Assembly: GCF_000331305.1 (NCBI RefSeq)
Contig: NZ_KB217482.1
Location: 62,001 to 126,000, forward strand
DNA: 64,000 bases
DNA from: Calothrix sp. PCC 7103
GTDB taxonomy: Bacteria; Cyanobacteriota; Cyanobacteriia; Cyanobacteriales; Nostocaceae
Reading direction: 5' to 3'
Positions 19,278 to 27,826 of the stretch are shown here, one piece after another. The notes under the pieces were generated by a model. That model was not told the origin of the DNA, ran no database searches, and saw nothing but the letters and a program-made list of their open reading frames with translations. The position numbers were made by a program, and so were the translations under genes. How positions within the stretch are numbered: the stretch's first letter is position 1; every line of letters begins with the position of its first letter.

Positions 19278-20753
19278 TTATGAAACCAAAGCGCTGGGTG
19301 TTAATGACTTTGCAATATCATTAAGCTGAATTATTGTTTGCAAAATATCTTCCTCTGTAGTACTAGGGTTTATCGTACACATACGAATAACTTTATGCCC
19401 TTTGAGTACAGTAGTACTGAGCATTGCAAAGCCACTACTAGCAATTTGGTTGACGATTTGCTGATTAATGGCATCAATTGAAGTACTACATCTAGTTGGA
19501 ACATATCGGAAAGTAACAATTCCAATAGAAGCAGAACTAACAACTTCCCAATCTGGTAATTCCTGGAATAAATGTTCTGCTAATTCAGCAAGTGTCATTC
19601 CCCAGGAAATTGCTTCACTAAACGTATCTACTCCAAACGCCTTAAATGACATCCAAAGCTTTAATGCTCGAAAACTGCGAGTTAATTGGGCGCCGTAATT
19701 ACAGTAATTAATTTCCTCCTCCGTAGTTTGGTTAACATCATGGAGATACTCTGGCATAATGCAAAAAGTATCTTTTAGAGTTCCCTGCTCACGGACTATC
19801 AGGCAACCAATTTCATAAGGTTGAAACAACCACTTGTGAGGATCAATAGTTATAGAATCCGCACGTTCTAATCCTGTAAGCTTCTTTTTCCCAGTATCCG
19901 TAAGAATTGCTGCTGCACCAAAAGCACCATCCACATGCAACCATAAATTTTCTGCTTGACAAAAATCTGCTAAATCTGCGAGTGGGTCAATAGCTCCAGT
20001 ATTAGTTGTCCCAGCATTAGCAATTACACAGAAAGGGATATTACCTTGTGTACGGTCATAAACTACCTGATTCCAAACGTCTTTCATCGACAAACGATAA
20101 TCTTTATCACACGGTATTGAGCGTAACTGATGTTGTGGAAATCCCAGTATTTTTAGCGCTCGAATAACCGATGAATGAGTTTGGTCTGAAAAGTAGACAA
20201 CAGCCTTATCAATTTGGTCATTGAGCTTAATATGACGCGCGGTAGCAAGTGCAGTGAGATTAGCCATCGAACCGCCACTAACAAACAATCCACCTGCGGT
20301 TTTTGGTAAACCACAAAGTTGGCACAACCAACCGATAGTCTCCCGCTCAATTTCTGCGGCGCCCTTACCCACTAACCATGTACCCGCGAATACATTAAAA
20401 CCAGATACAAGAGTGTCAGCCATAACACTGACAAAATTGTTAGGACTAGGAACAAAAGCAAAGAATCGTGGATGGTCTGTATGTACGATTTGATTGAGAA
20501 TATCTTTTTCAAGTTGCTGAACTATGCACCTAATGTCCGTTGCTAAATAAGGAATTGGTTCACGCTGTCGTTTTAACAGTTCTTTACCTTCAGATATGCT
20601 CTGGGTAGGTAAGGGTATAGCGGGCTTTTGCACCACAGGTAAACTACGTAAGTCCTCAAAGTGTTCAATCACCAAATCCATAACTTGGTTAGATAACGCG
20701 CGCATTTCTGATTGAGACAACTGTAAATTTTTCGATGGTTGTTTTTGATTCAT
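19278..20753 (-). CDS. Group II PLP-dependent decarboxylase (aromatic-L-amino-acid / related)
   Basis: The protein (491 residues from the chosen ATG) is a full-length group II amino-acid decarboxylase. Visible are the substrate-loop region DHPRFFAFVPSPNNF, the GLFVSGGSMANLTAL phosphate-binding segment, WLHVDGAFGAAA carrying the PLP-pairing Asp, and SITIDPHKWLFQP with Schiff-base Lys307. The family decarboxylates Trp, Tyr, DOPA, Phe or other amino acids; the substrate cannot be read from sequence. The frame extends 25 codons further upstream, but MNQKQPSKN at 20753 gives the usual family N-terminus. The GNAT gene follows after a short gap in the same direction, suggesting a two-enzyme amine-to-amide pathway. 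Confidence 0.9.
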   Translation of the reverse strand: MNQKQPSKNLQLSQSEMRALSNQVMDLVIEHFEDLRSLPVVQKPAIPLPTQSISEGKELLKRQREPIPYLATDIRCIVQQLEKDILNQIVHTDHPRFFAFVPSPNNFVSVMADTLVSGFNVFAGTWLVGKGAAEIERETIGWLCQLCGLPKTAGGLFVSGGSMANLTALATARHIKLNDQIDKAVVYFSDQTHSSVIRALKILGFPQHQLRSIPCDKDYRLSMKDVWNQVVYDRTQGNIPFCVIANAGTTNTGAIDPLADLADFCQAENLWLHVDGAFGAAAILTDTGKKKLTGLERADSITIDPHKWLFQPYEIGCLIVREQGTLKDTFCIMPEYLHDVNQTTEEEINYCNYGAQLTRSFRALKLWMSFKAFGVDTFSEAISWGMTLAELAEHLFQELPDWEVVSSASIGIVTFRYVPTRCSTSIDAINQQIVNQIASSGFAMLSTTVLKGHKVIRMCTINPSTTEEDILQTIIQLNDIAKSLTPSALVS

Positions 20754-20846
20754 GCTATAAAAAGTGCGGATTTTAGATACTTTGAGTATTTTTTGCATCA
20801 AGAATACTTGCCAATTGCAAAATATCAAATTGGCTTTGTATTACTT

Positions 20847-20999
20847 TTAAAAATGTTGGGTAGCATACAATAAATATCCGCTGCATCTGCCAGAGCGAAT
20901 AGCATGGAACCAAACATGATATAGAACAGCACCAGTTAAACCCGATTGGTTAATGAAGTCTTGAAACTCAACCTCACCAAAACCAATTAAAAACCGCAT
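20847..20999 (-). CDS. Small ORF or gene fragment of unknown function (50 aa)
   Basis: A 50-codon frame on the minus strand starts at ATG 20999 and reads MRFLIGFGEVEFQDFINQSG, later GAVLYHVWFHAIRSGRCSGY, with a natural-looking amino-acid composition. There is no convincing ribosome-binding site. It could be a real small protein or a decayed gene. The remainder of the 20754-21553 interval is AT-rich and I see nothing else in it apart from sequence leading into the recombinase gene. Confidence 0.3.
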   Translation of the reverse strand: MRFLIGFGEVEFQDFINQSGLTGAVLYHVWFHAIRSGRCSGYLLYATQHF

Positions 21000-21553
21000 A
21001 TATCGGTTTACATAAAATGAAAAAGTAAGTATTGGCTAATAACAAGTAGAACCCTTTTGTTATTACTAAAATAGTAGTAACATATTTTACCTTGATAACA
21101 TAGTATCGCAGTATACACTTTTTATCAAGTTATTAAGCAGCTAATTGGTAGCACTATAGTCGCGTGCCAATTTTTACTTCTTCAATACATTGTCTTGTTG
21201 CTTCTGTGGGCATATAATTATTAATTAATGGAAACACTGTATAAAGAAAAAATTAATTTTTTTAAGCTCAAATATATTGCTTTAATAACTAAATAACTAT
21301 AAATAAGGCAAGCAGTAGTAGACTTTTTATAGTTCGGTTTTATAGCTGAATTAGTCTGGCTCAATGTTGTATAATTTACGTAAAGAAACGGCTATCAACG
21401 CTGAACAAAGTTATTTTTATTACCATTTATTGCCCAGCATTACTGGTTTGTAGCTTCTAATGCGTCAGTTCTAATATACAATGTGTACTTTTCTGATATG
21501 ATTACCCTTCAGACTCATAACCAAGGCGCCCCGTCAGAAAGATAAAACATACA

Positions 21554-22582
21554 ATGAGTTACAGTACAAATTTACCGTCTATTAATCTAATTCCCCTAGA
21601 AGGTAAAAAACCTCTCTTACTTCCGACCTCCGACAAAAGACCTCCGACCTCTTCTGATATTCGCTGGTTGAAAGTACAAGAATTTTTAAGAAGTGTAAGT
21701 CTGGCGCCAAACAGTCGTAAATTATACGAGCGTGAACTACGAAGATTCTTAGCTTGGAGCGAATTAGGATATCATGAACTTCGCACACGACATTTAGCAC
21801 ATTATAAAGAGTATTTAACTGAAGAAGTTAGCACCGATAAAGGTAGACCGCTTGCAAAGTCCAGTATAAATGCAGCATTAGGCGCCTTAAAAAGTTTTTT
21901 CCACTGGTTGCGCGACACATACCCTGATATCATCGAAGTCAACCCAATGACAGGAGTAAAATTTGAGAAATTACCACTTCCTGGTGCCCAAGACTTGGCG
22001 CCATCAGAAGTAGAACAAATTAGGACAGCATTAAATAACTTAGGAGAAACCAAACAACGCGACACAGCATTAGTCCACATATTATGTCATGGTCTGCGCG
22101 CTTCTGAAGTAGCAAGCTTAAACGTTGGCAACTATAACGGCAAACTATTATATATAGAAAACACTAAAGACAAAAAACCTCGCCTAGTACCACTGGTATC
22201 AGAAAGTCGAAAAGCTGTAGAAACCTATTTACAACACCGCAGCGACGAAGGAGAACAACTTGACGAAGACAACCCGCTACTACTCTCCTACCATAACCGC
22301 ATCCCACAATATACACGCATCAATAACCCAGAAGGTGCCAGATTAAGTTACCACGGAATATACTTCGCCATCACAAAACTCGGCGAACTAGCAAAACTAC
22401 CCAACCTTCACCCCCACGCATTTCGTCACACCTTCGCCACCCAACTATTAATAGATGGCATGGACCCAACCCACGTCAAAACCCTAACCGGACACGAAAG
22501 CGAACGCGCGTTTCGTCGTTACGTAGTCCGTGCCAAACAAGCAGCAGCAATAGCAGCATTCGATAAAATACATGAACAGTAG
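21554..22582 (+). CDS. Tyrosine recombinase / site-specific integrase
   Basis: The 342-residue protein has an N-terminal SAM-like core-binding domain (residues ~35-130, e.g. VQEFLRSVSLAPNSRKLYERELRRFLAW) and a phage-integrase catalytic domain. Catalytic residues are visible: Arg182 in CHGLRASEV, His288-x-x-Arg291 in HPHAFRHTFA, His in LTGHESERAF and nucleophile Tyr323 in RRYVVRAK. The gene is complete and should be active. It converges on the XisI-like gene. A 78-bp piece of its 3' end, 91% identical and ending exactly at the Tyr codon, occurs again at 47145. Its role is integration, excision or inversion of a mobile segment; the attachment sites are not identified. Confidence 0.93.
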   Translation: MSYSTNLPSINLIPLEGKKPLLLPTSDKRPPTSSDIRWLKVQEFLRSVSLAPNSRKLYERELRRFLAWSELGYHELRTRHLAHYKEYLTEEVSTDKGRPLAKSSINAALGALKSFFHWLRDTYPDIIEVNPMTGVKFEKLPLPGAQDLAPSEVEQIRTALNNLGETKQRDTALVHILCHGLRASEVASLNVGNYNGKLLYIENTKDKKPRLVPLVSESRKAVETYLQHRSDEGEQLDEDNPLLLSYHNRIPQYTRINNPEGARLSYHGIYFAITKLGELAKLPNLHPHAFRHTFATQLLIDGMDPTHVKTLTGHESERAFRRYVVRAKQAAAIAAFDKIHEQ

Positions 22583-22613
22583 GGGCTAGTCGCAGCAACC
22601 ACCCGTTCACTAT

Positions 22614-22826
22614 TCAAGCCACACTATAACCAGTATCAATCCTGGCATATTCTGGCTGTAATCCCAACACAATATCTGAGCGTTCCACACCCATTTCAAC
22701 GAGTTCTCGCGCAACCACCCGATCACACAAAATCTGTGTTTCAAAACCTGCATCACTACGATTGCCAAGCATATAATCTTGCAGCAAATCTTGAATAATT
22801 TTTCTGTACTGCTCTAGTCGATCCAT
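22614..22826 (-). CDS. Shortened XisI-like protein
   Basis: The 70-residue product starts MDRLEQYRKIIQDLLQDY and ends VERSDIVLGL...TGYSVA, both matching the two ends of the XisI family (fdxN element excision controlling factor), which is normally about 110 residues. The central beta-sheet region is missing, so this is an internally deleted form. The start is firm: ATG preceded by GGAGGAA at eight bases. XisI usually works with XisH and the XisF recombinase in developmental DNA excision; neither XisH nor XisF is seen here, although a tyrosine recombinase converges on it. Whether the short form is functional is unknown. Confidence 0.7.
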   Translation of the reverse strand: MDRLEQYRKIIQDLLQDYMLGNRSDAGFETQILCDRVVARELVEMGVERSDIVLGLQPEYARIDTGYSVA

Positions 22827-23402
22827 AGGACGATTTCCTCCTCGATCGGGTTATATACCAGTAGTTTAACCTGATAAGTACGAACTGAAGCCAATGCTTC
22901 GGGGGCGTTGGAAGAAAACTTCATATGCAGTTAAGGGAACGGCTAAATATAGGGTTCTGTCAGGCTCCAGGGTTTCTAATTATCTAGAAACTCTTCTAAT
23001 TTTTTCGTTACCTAAATCGATACATTGTTGATGTATATTAGATTGGAAAAACACTCTATTAATACCTGAGTTTGACCTATTTTTGATAGAACAAGAAACT
23101 ATGAAAATAGCAGTTGCAACTATTAGAACTTTAATTTGAATATTGTTCATATGTCAAATAAGTAAGAATTTATTTTTAATTTGACAGAGAATACAAAATA
23201 GATAAACATGTTTTACTACCATTTTGTAGGCATAAACACACAAAAATATGGCACAAAAGTGCCAACAACTTGGAAATTTTTGGCAAACTATTGGCGCCCT
23301 AGCAAGTGTAAACTAATAAAACGTTGTAAATTAAATACCAGGGATAGCAACAGTGACTATAAGTAACGCACAATCAACCAGTGAATCACATATAAATCAA
23401 TA
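22827..23402. other. Gene-free AT-rich region upstream of the sensor/regulator genes
   Basis: No coding frame with plausible composition is present. A small hairpin TGGCACAAAAGTGCCA lies at 23249-23264, followed by GGAAATTTTTGGC, possibly an operator for the signalling genes downstream. Nothing else stands out. Confidence 0.4.
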
Positions 23403-24100
23403 ATGTATTTTATACTAATAGCCATAAGTGGAATTACCCTAATTTCAATTTTAGTGTGGTTGCTCGTATCTAATTACAGAAGCCAAAGAGCATTAAGGTG
23501 GTGGCATAGTAGGCAATTAGCAAAAATGCATCAGGAAGGAGAAGCTATCCGCAATGGTGTGCTACAAACTACATTTTTATGCGTCGGCACTTAGAATCAC
23601 CTGTGCCTAGTAGTACTGAGACTCAACATAAGTTAGATAAACGCTACTTAGAGAGTATTGAAAAATTTCATGACTCTCTCAAAGAGCTAAGTGACTATTT
23701 GTACCCAGCATATATTGATGAAAGTCTACCTCTGGCGATTCAGCATTTGCTAGATACCTGGAAAAATCGCTCTAGTTTAAATGTAGAATACGAGCTACCA
23801 ACTGAGTGGGGTGATGAAACTTGTGAGCGCATTCACTTAGTTTTAATGCTATTAGAAGAGTTTTTACGTATTCTTGTATCAGAAGTTACAAATAACCCTA
23901 CTGTATGTGTAAAGTTAAAGCAAGAAAAAACTCTAAGTGAGTTAATAATTGAAGTTACAAATTCAAAAGAGTCTGACTTGACTGATATAAAAACTTCAGA
24001 CGATATATTTCATTTATCCCGAACTGTTGAAATTTTGTTATTTGGTAAGTGTTACCGTCATCGGCGCCATCAAACTGAAACTTGGTACTTGCGCTGGTGA
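23403..24100 (+). pseudogene. Degenerate sensor-kinase-like membrane protein split by a frameshift
   Basis: Two overlapping frames make one protein. The first (23403-23594) encodes a transmembrane helix (YFILIAISGITLISILVWLL) and the start of a dimerisation helix ending EAIRNGVLQTTF. The second (23579-24100) continues with MRRHLES, a helical stretch and a degenerate ATPase-like fold. The break is at the T5 run 23574-23578: one more T would join the frames. The helix motif RNGVLQT parallels HNGPLQT of the CHASE2 kinase at 24917 but has Arg for the phospho-accepting His, and no ATP-binding G boxes are seen, so even the intact form would be a pseudokinase. A sequencing error, a programmed shift or true decay are all possible. 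It precedes a response regulator by ~95 bp. Confidence 0.65.
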
Positions 24101-24195
24101 TGTCAAAAATGAGACTCTAAGAGAACAAAATATTTTTGAATTCCGCGCTTATACTCAAAAATCGTCATTTATCATAGTATATTAGGTGATTAACA

Positions 24196-24879
24196 ATGCT
24201 TCAGCCAATCGCAGTAGAAAATAAGCAAACATTGACATTTTTGGTTGTTGATGACCAAGAGCTAGCTTTATACGCAACAATCAATGTTCTAAAACCGCAG
24301 TATCCAGATGTAAAAATTATAGAAGCTCAAACTGCTTCAGAAGCACTAAACCTTATAGCCAGCAACCCCACTTTACCCGACTTAGCCATCGTTGACTTGT
24401 CAATGCCACAGACAGCAGGAGAGTCTGCCAGAACTGATGCGGGAATTCAGCTACTGCGGACACTAATGGAGAAGTACCGTAATCTCAATATAGTGGTGCA
24501 AAGTGCTTATCCACGTTCTTTGATTCGTTTAAAAGCCTTAATTAGCAGTCACGAAGGAGGGTTTACGGTTGCAGATAAAAGTTTACCCATGAAAGAGATG
24601 TTAACCAAAGTTGATTGGGCACTTGAAGGTCTAATTTATACTCCCAAAGAAATGCGTACAGTGTTAGAAGTAAAACCAGAATGGTTGAAAATGTTGGAAT
24701 GGGCATTTAATAAGGGATTGCAAGATAAAGAGATTGCAAAACAAATGCGGATTGCCGAGCGAACAGTACGTCACTACTGGAGGAATGTTCAGAATGTTTT
24801 GGAAGTTTACCCTGATGATGGTAAAAATTTACGAATTCAAACAGAAATCCGAGCTAGAGAAGAAGGTTTAATTGATTAA
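24196..24879 (+). CDS. Response regulator with LuxR-type helix-turn-helix
   Basis: The 227-residue protein has an N-terminal receiver domain with acidic pair Asp19-Asp20, phospho-acceptor Asp67 in AIVDLSMP and a Lys in VADKSLP, followed by a linker and a C-terminal helix-turn-helix at ~165-205 (GLQDKEIAKQMRIAERTVRHYW) typical of NarL/FixJ regulators. It lies 37 bp upstream of the CHASE2 histidine kinase and is very likely its partner. The targets may include the secretion cluster that follows, but no binding sites are identified. Confidence 0.9.
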   Translation: MLQPIAVENKQTLTFLVVDDQELALYATINVLKPQYPDVKIIEAQTASEALNLIASNPTLPDLAIVDLSMPQTAGESARTDAGIQLLRTLMEKYRNLNIVVQSAYPRSLIRLKALISSHEGGFTVADKSLPMKEMLTKVDWALEGLIYTPKEMRTVLEVKPEWLKMLEWAFNKGLQDKEIAKQMRIAERTVRHYWRNVQNVLEVYPDDGKNLRIQTEIRAREEGLID

Positions 24880-24916
24880 TTAAATTTAATTTAATCTTAT
24901 TATCATAATCAAAAAT

Positions 24917-26785
24917 ATGAATATATGGCGTATTGGTGTATTACCTGGAATTGCAGCAATTGGGCTTACAATTATCGCGCGTATGCTAGGTTCGTTGCAG
25001 TCATTAGAGCTAGCTGCATACGATACATTCATGCGTTTGCGTCCAGATGAACCTATGGATGAAAGAATTTTGATTGTTGGCATTAATGAAGAAGATATAC
25101 GACGAATCAAACAATATCCAATACCTGATGGAGAAATTGCAAAATTATTACGGACATTACAAAGCTATCAACCTGCTGCAATAGGGTTAGACATTTATAG
25201 AGATATACGTGTTCCCCCAGGACATGATGAATTAGCTAGTGCATTCCTGGATATGAAAAATGTCATTGGAATAGAAAAGGTTTTACCTGATAGGAGTGGA
25301 TTTACAGTGAACCCACCTCTAAATTTACCGTCAGAGCAAGTAGGATTTGTTGATGCTCCTATTGATGCAGATGAAAAACAGAGACGAACTTTATTGGGTA
25401 CATCAGATTTAAAAGATAAATGGCGCCTATCTTTATCACTAAAGCTAGCAGATATTTATTTAAAAAAACATGGTATTAATTGGAAAGAAGAAAATAAAAG
25501 TGAAGGATATTTAATGAAGTTTAATTCCACTAAAATACCTCAGTTTCGACCAAATGATGGTGGTTATATTTCTGAAGATAATGGTGGGTATCAATCCTTA
25601 ATAAATTTTCGTAGTAATATTAAACCTTTTCGTATTGTCTCTCTTACAGACATTAATAATAAAAAAGTTGATGCTAGTTGGATTCAAGATAAAATTGTAC
25701 TTATTGGTCTTACCACCCCTAGCTTTAAAGATTATACATTCTCCGATACAATAAAAACTAAAAATATTTCGTTAGTTTATGGAGTAGAAATACATGCTCA
25801 TGTAACTAGCCAACTGATTAGTTACGTATTAAATAAACGACCTTTTATTAAAACGTGGGCAGATATATGGGAATATCTATGGATTATTAGTTGGGGCATT
25901 ATCGTAATTGTATTAGGAAGAAAAATGCGTTCTCCATTAATGCTTATTTTTAGTATTACTGGAATAATCATATTTTTTATAATCATTAGCCACTCCTTGT
26001 TAACTCTAAGTTGGTGGACTCCATTTATTCCATCATTATTAATACTAGCTCTTAATGGCTTCTCTATAATAATAGCAGCAATTGATAGACATGAAGAAAA
26101 TTGGCGCCTGCGTATACAGATACAAAAACTAGTAATTAACAAAACATTTGATATTATCCATAATGGACCGTTACAAACAATTGCTCGAATGATAAAGCAA
26201 GTTGAAGAAAATAAAGAGATATCTAATGCACAAAATTTTTTATCTGAACTACATCAACTTAATCAAGATTTGCGAGGGGTATATAAATTAGTCAAGCAAG
26301 AAAATTTTATAGAAAGTAATACTTTTTACATAAATCAAGAGCAGGAAATAGACTTGAAAAAACCTCTCCATGAAGCCCTCAATGAAGTCTATGTTGATGT
26401 TTTTGATAGAGATTTCCCATGTTTTAAAACCATTAAAATCAATGTAGTCAACTTTCAACCCTTAAACGAAGAAAACTTGAGCGCAGAATTAAAACACAGT
26501 ATTTGTCGTTTTCTCGAAGAAGCATTATGTAACGTAGGTAAATATGCTCAAAATACAACTCGACTCGAAATTAATTGTGATTATAAAAAAGGAAAAAATA
26601 TAATTATAGTCAAAGATAACGGTTTAGGTGTAAATAAAATTAATAATTCGTCTTATCAAGGATTCGGAACTCAGCAAGCAGTGACATTAGCAAAGCAGTT
26701 AAGAGGAAAATTTGAACGTTTTGCTAATTCTCCAAAAGGAACTACTTGTCAACTTTCTTGGTCTACACATAAGAGATGGTTATGA
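24917..26785 (+). CDS. CHASE2-domain sensor histidine kinase (NarL-partner type)
   Basis: The 622-residue membrane sensor has an N-terminal signal anchor (GVLPGIAAIGLTIIARML) and an extracytoplasmic CHASE2 domain (residues ~25-300), recognised by LELAAYDTFMRLRPDEP, ILIVGINEEDI and KIVLIGLTTPSFKD. Three transmembrane helices follow (~310-390). The cytoplasmic part has a HisKA_3-like helix with His415 in IIHNGPLQTIARM and a HATPase_c domain with EEALCNVGKYAQ (N box) and VKDNGLGVN (G box). CHASE2 ligands are unknown. It is co-oriented with the response regulator before it and the DUF928 gene after it. In cyanobacteria CHASE2 kinases recur beside CHAT, DUF928 and haemagglutinin genes, as here. 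Confidence 0.92.
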   Translation: MNIWRIGVLPGIAAIGLTIIARMLGSLQSLELAAYDTFMRLRPDEPMDERILIVGINEEDIRRIKQYPIPDGEIAKLLRTLQSYQPAAIGLDIYRDIRVPPGHDELASAFLDMKNVIGIEKVLPDRSGFTVNPPLNLPSEQVGFVDAPIDADEKQRRTLLGTSDLKDKWRLSLSLKLADIYLKKHGINWKEENKSEGYLMKFNSTKIPQFRPNDGGYISEDNGGYQSLINFRSNIKPFRIVSLTDINNKKVDASWIQDKIVLIGLTTPSFKDYTFSDTIKTKNISLVYGVEIHAHVTSQLISYVLNKRPFIKTWADIWEYLWIISWGIIVIVLGRKMRSPLMLIFSITGIIIFFIIISHSLLTLSWWTPFIPSLLILALNGFSIIIAAIDRHEENWRLRIQIQKLVINKTFDIIHNGPLQTIARMIKQVEENKEISNAQNFLSELHQLNQDLRGVYKLVKQENFIESNTFYINQEQEIDLKKPLHEALNEVYVDVFDRDFPCFKTIKINVVNFQPLNEENLSAELKHSICRFLEEALCNVGKYAQNTTRLEINCDYKKGKNIIIVKDNGLGVNKINNSSYQGFGTQQAVTLAKQLRGKFERFANSPKGTTCQLSWSTHKRWL

Positions 26786-26934
26786 AAATTGTCAAAATAA
26801 ATTAATTTAAATAATTGGCACTTTTCTGCCAGAATTCTGGCAAGATTTTACCAAAGATTATGAACAAAAATATGATGATTAATAAATACTTTATTTCTAT
26901 AATGCTAATGAGTAAATAACGTATATTATTCTTC

Positions 26935-27786
26935 ATGGAACTAGCAATGACAAAAAGATATGTATCAAAGCACTATTGGGCTATTAAACTATTACCCTCT
27001 TTAGTTATATTATCGTGTTTTCTTATAGTAAATATAGTATTCGCTACTACTCCCAAGGGTCCGACAGAACCAACTAGTCCATTAAACACGATTTCAAATG
27101 GAACTAGAGCAACTACTTCTCCCAAAGGACCGCCAAGACCGACTCGTCCGCGAAGTTCGACTGACAATGGACATAGGGGAGGATGCAGTTCCGTCAAAGA
27201 AGCTCTAACAATTCTCAATCCTATCTATGGAAAAACTGTTTCTACCCGACCAGTCTTTTCTTGGTTTGTACCTGAAACTGAGTCATACCCTATGAGATTA
27301 TACCTCTATGAATATAACGGAAAGGGTAAAGGAGAAGAGATTCTGGATAAAATTCCGTTACAAAGTAAATTGGGAATTATGAATTATACTTTTCCACAAG
27401 AGAAAGTAGCTTTATCTGTTGGAAAAAGATATATATGGCAAATAGTACTTAGATGCGATACAAATAATCGAAAGAAAAATGTCATTGCAGAAGCTATTTT
27501 TGAGGTAGTGGATATTCCAGCGAGTTTAAAGAGTCAGCTAAAACAAGCAAAAACTAAGCAAGAAAGGTCAGAGTTATATGCTCAATTTGGCTTTTGGTAT
27601 GATGCTCTCGCAGAAATAAGTAATGACTCTATAAATGCAGAATTTCAACTAAGCTTGTTGGAAAGAATTAAGCAGTCTGAAATGAACAGTGCAAATGCTT
27701 TAGGGGGTAGGAATAAGAAAGATTTGGAAGAACAAGCTGCAAAGCTCGGATTTGTTATAAATGCAGAAAAAGCACGACAAAAGTAA
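26935..27786 (+). CDS. DUF928 exported protein
   Basis: The 283-residue protein has a signal peptide (IKLLPSLVILSCFLIVNIVFA), a Pro/Gly/Thr-rich linker with repeated PKGP(T/P) units, and a DUF928 domain at ~95-270. The domain is recognised by NPIYGKTVSTRPVFSWFVPE, KVALSVGKRYIWQIVLRC and the helical tail FGFWYDALAEIS. DUF928 occurs almost only in cyanobacteria, commonly beside CHAT-TPR and TpsA genes; its function is not known. The ATG at 26935 or the one four codons on could be used. The gene converges on the CHAT gene with 40 bp between them. Confidence 0.85.
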   Translation: MELAMTKRYVSKHYWAIKLLPSLVILSCFLIVNIVFATTPKGPTEPTSPLNTISNGTRATTSPKGPPRPTRPRSSTDNGHRGGCSSVKEALTILNPIYGKTVSTRPVFSWFVPETESYPMRLYLYEYNGKGKGEEILDKIPLQSKLGIMNYTFPQEKVALSVGKRYIWQIVLRCDTNNRKKNVIAEAIFEVVDIPASLKSQLKQAKTKQERSELYAQFGFWYDALAEISNDSINAEFQLSLLERIKQSEMNSANALGGRNKKDLEEQAAKLGFVINAEKARQK

Positions 27787-27826
27787 TTATTTTAATTGGC
27801 GCCTGGTAAAAAACTAATAATATTCG

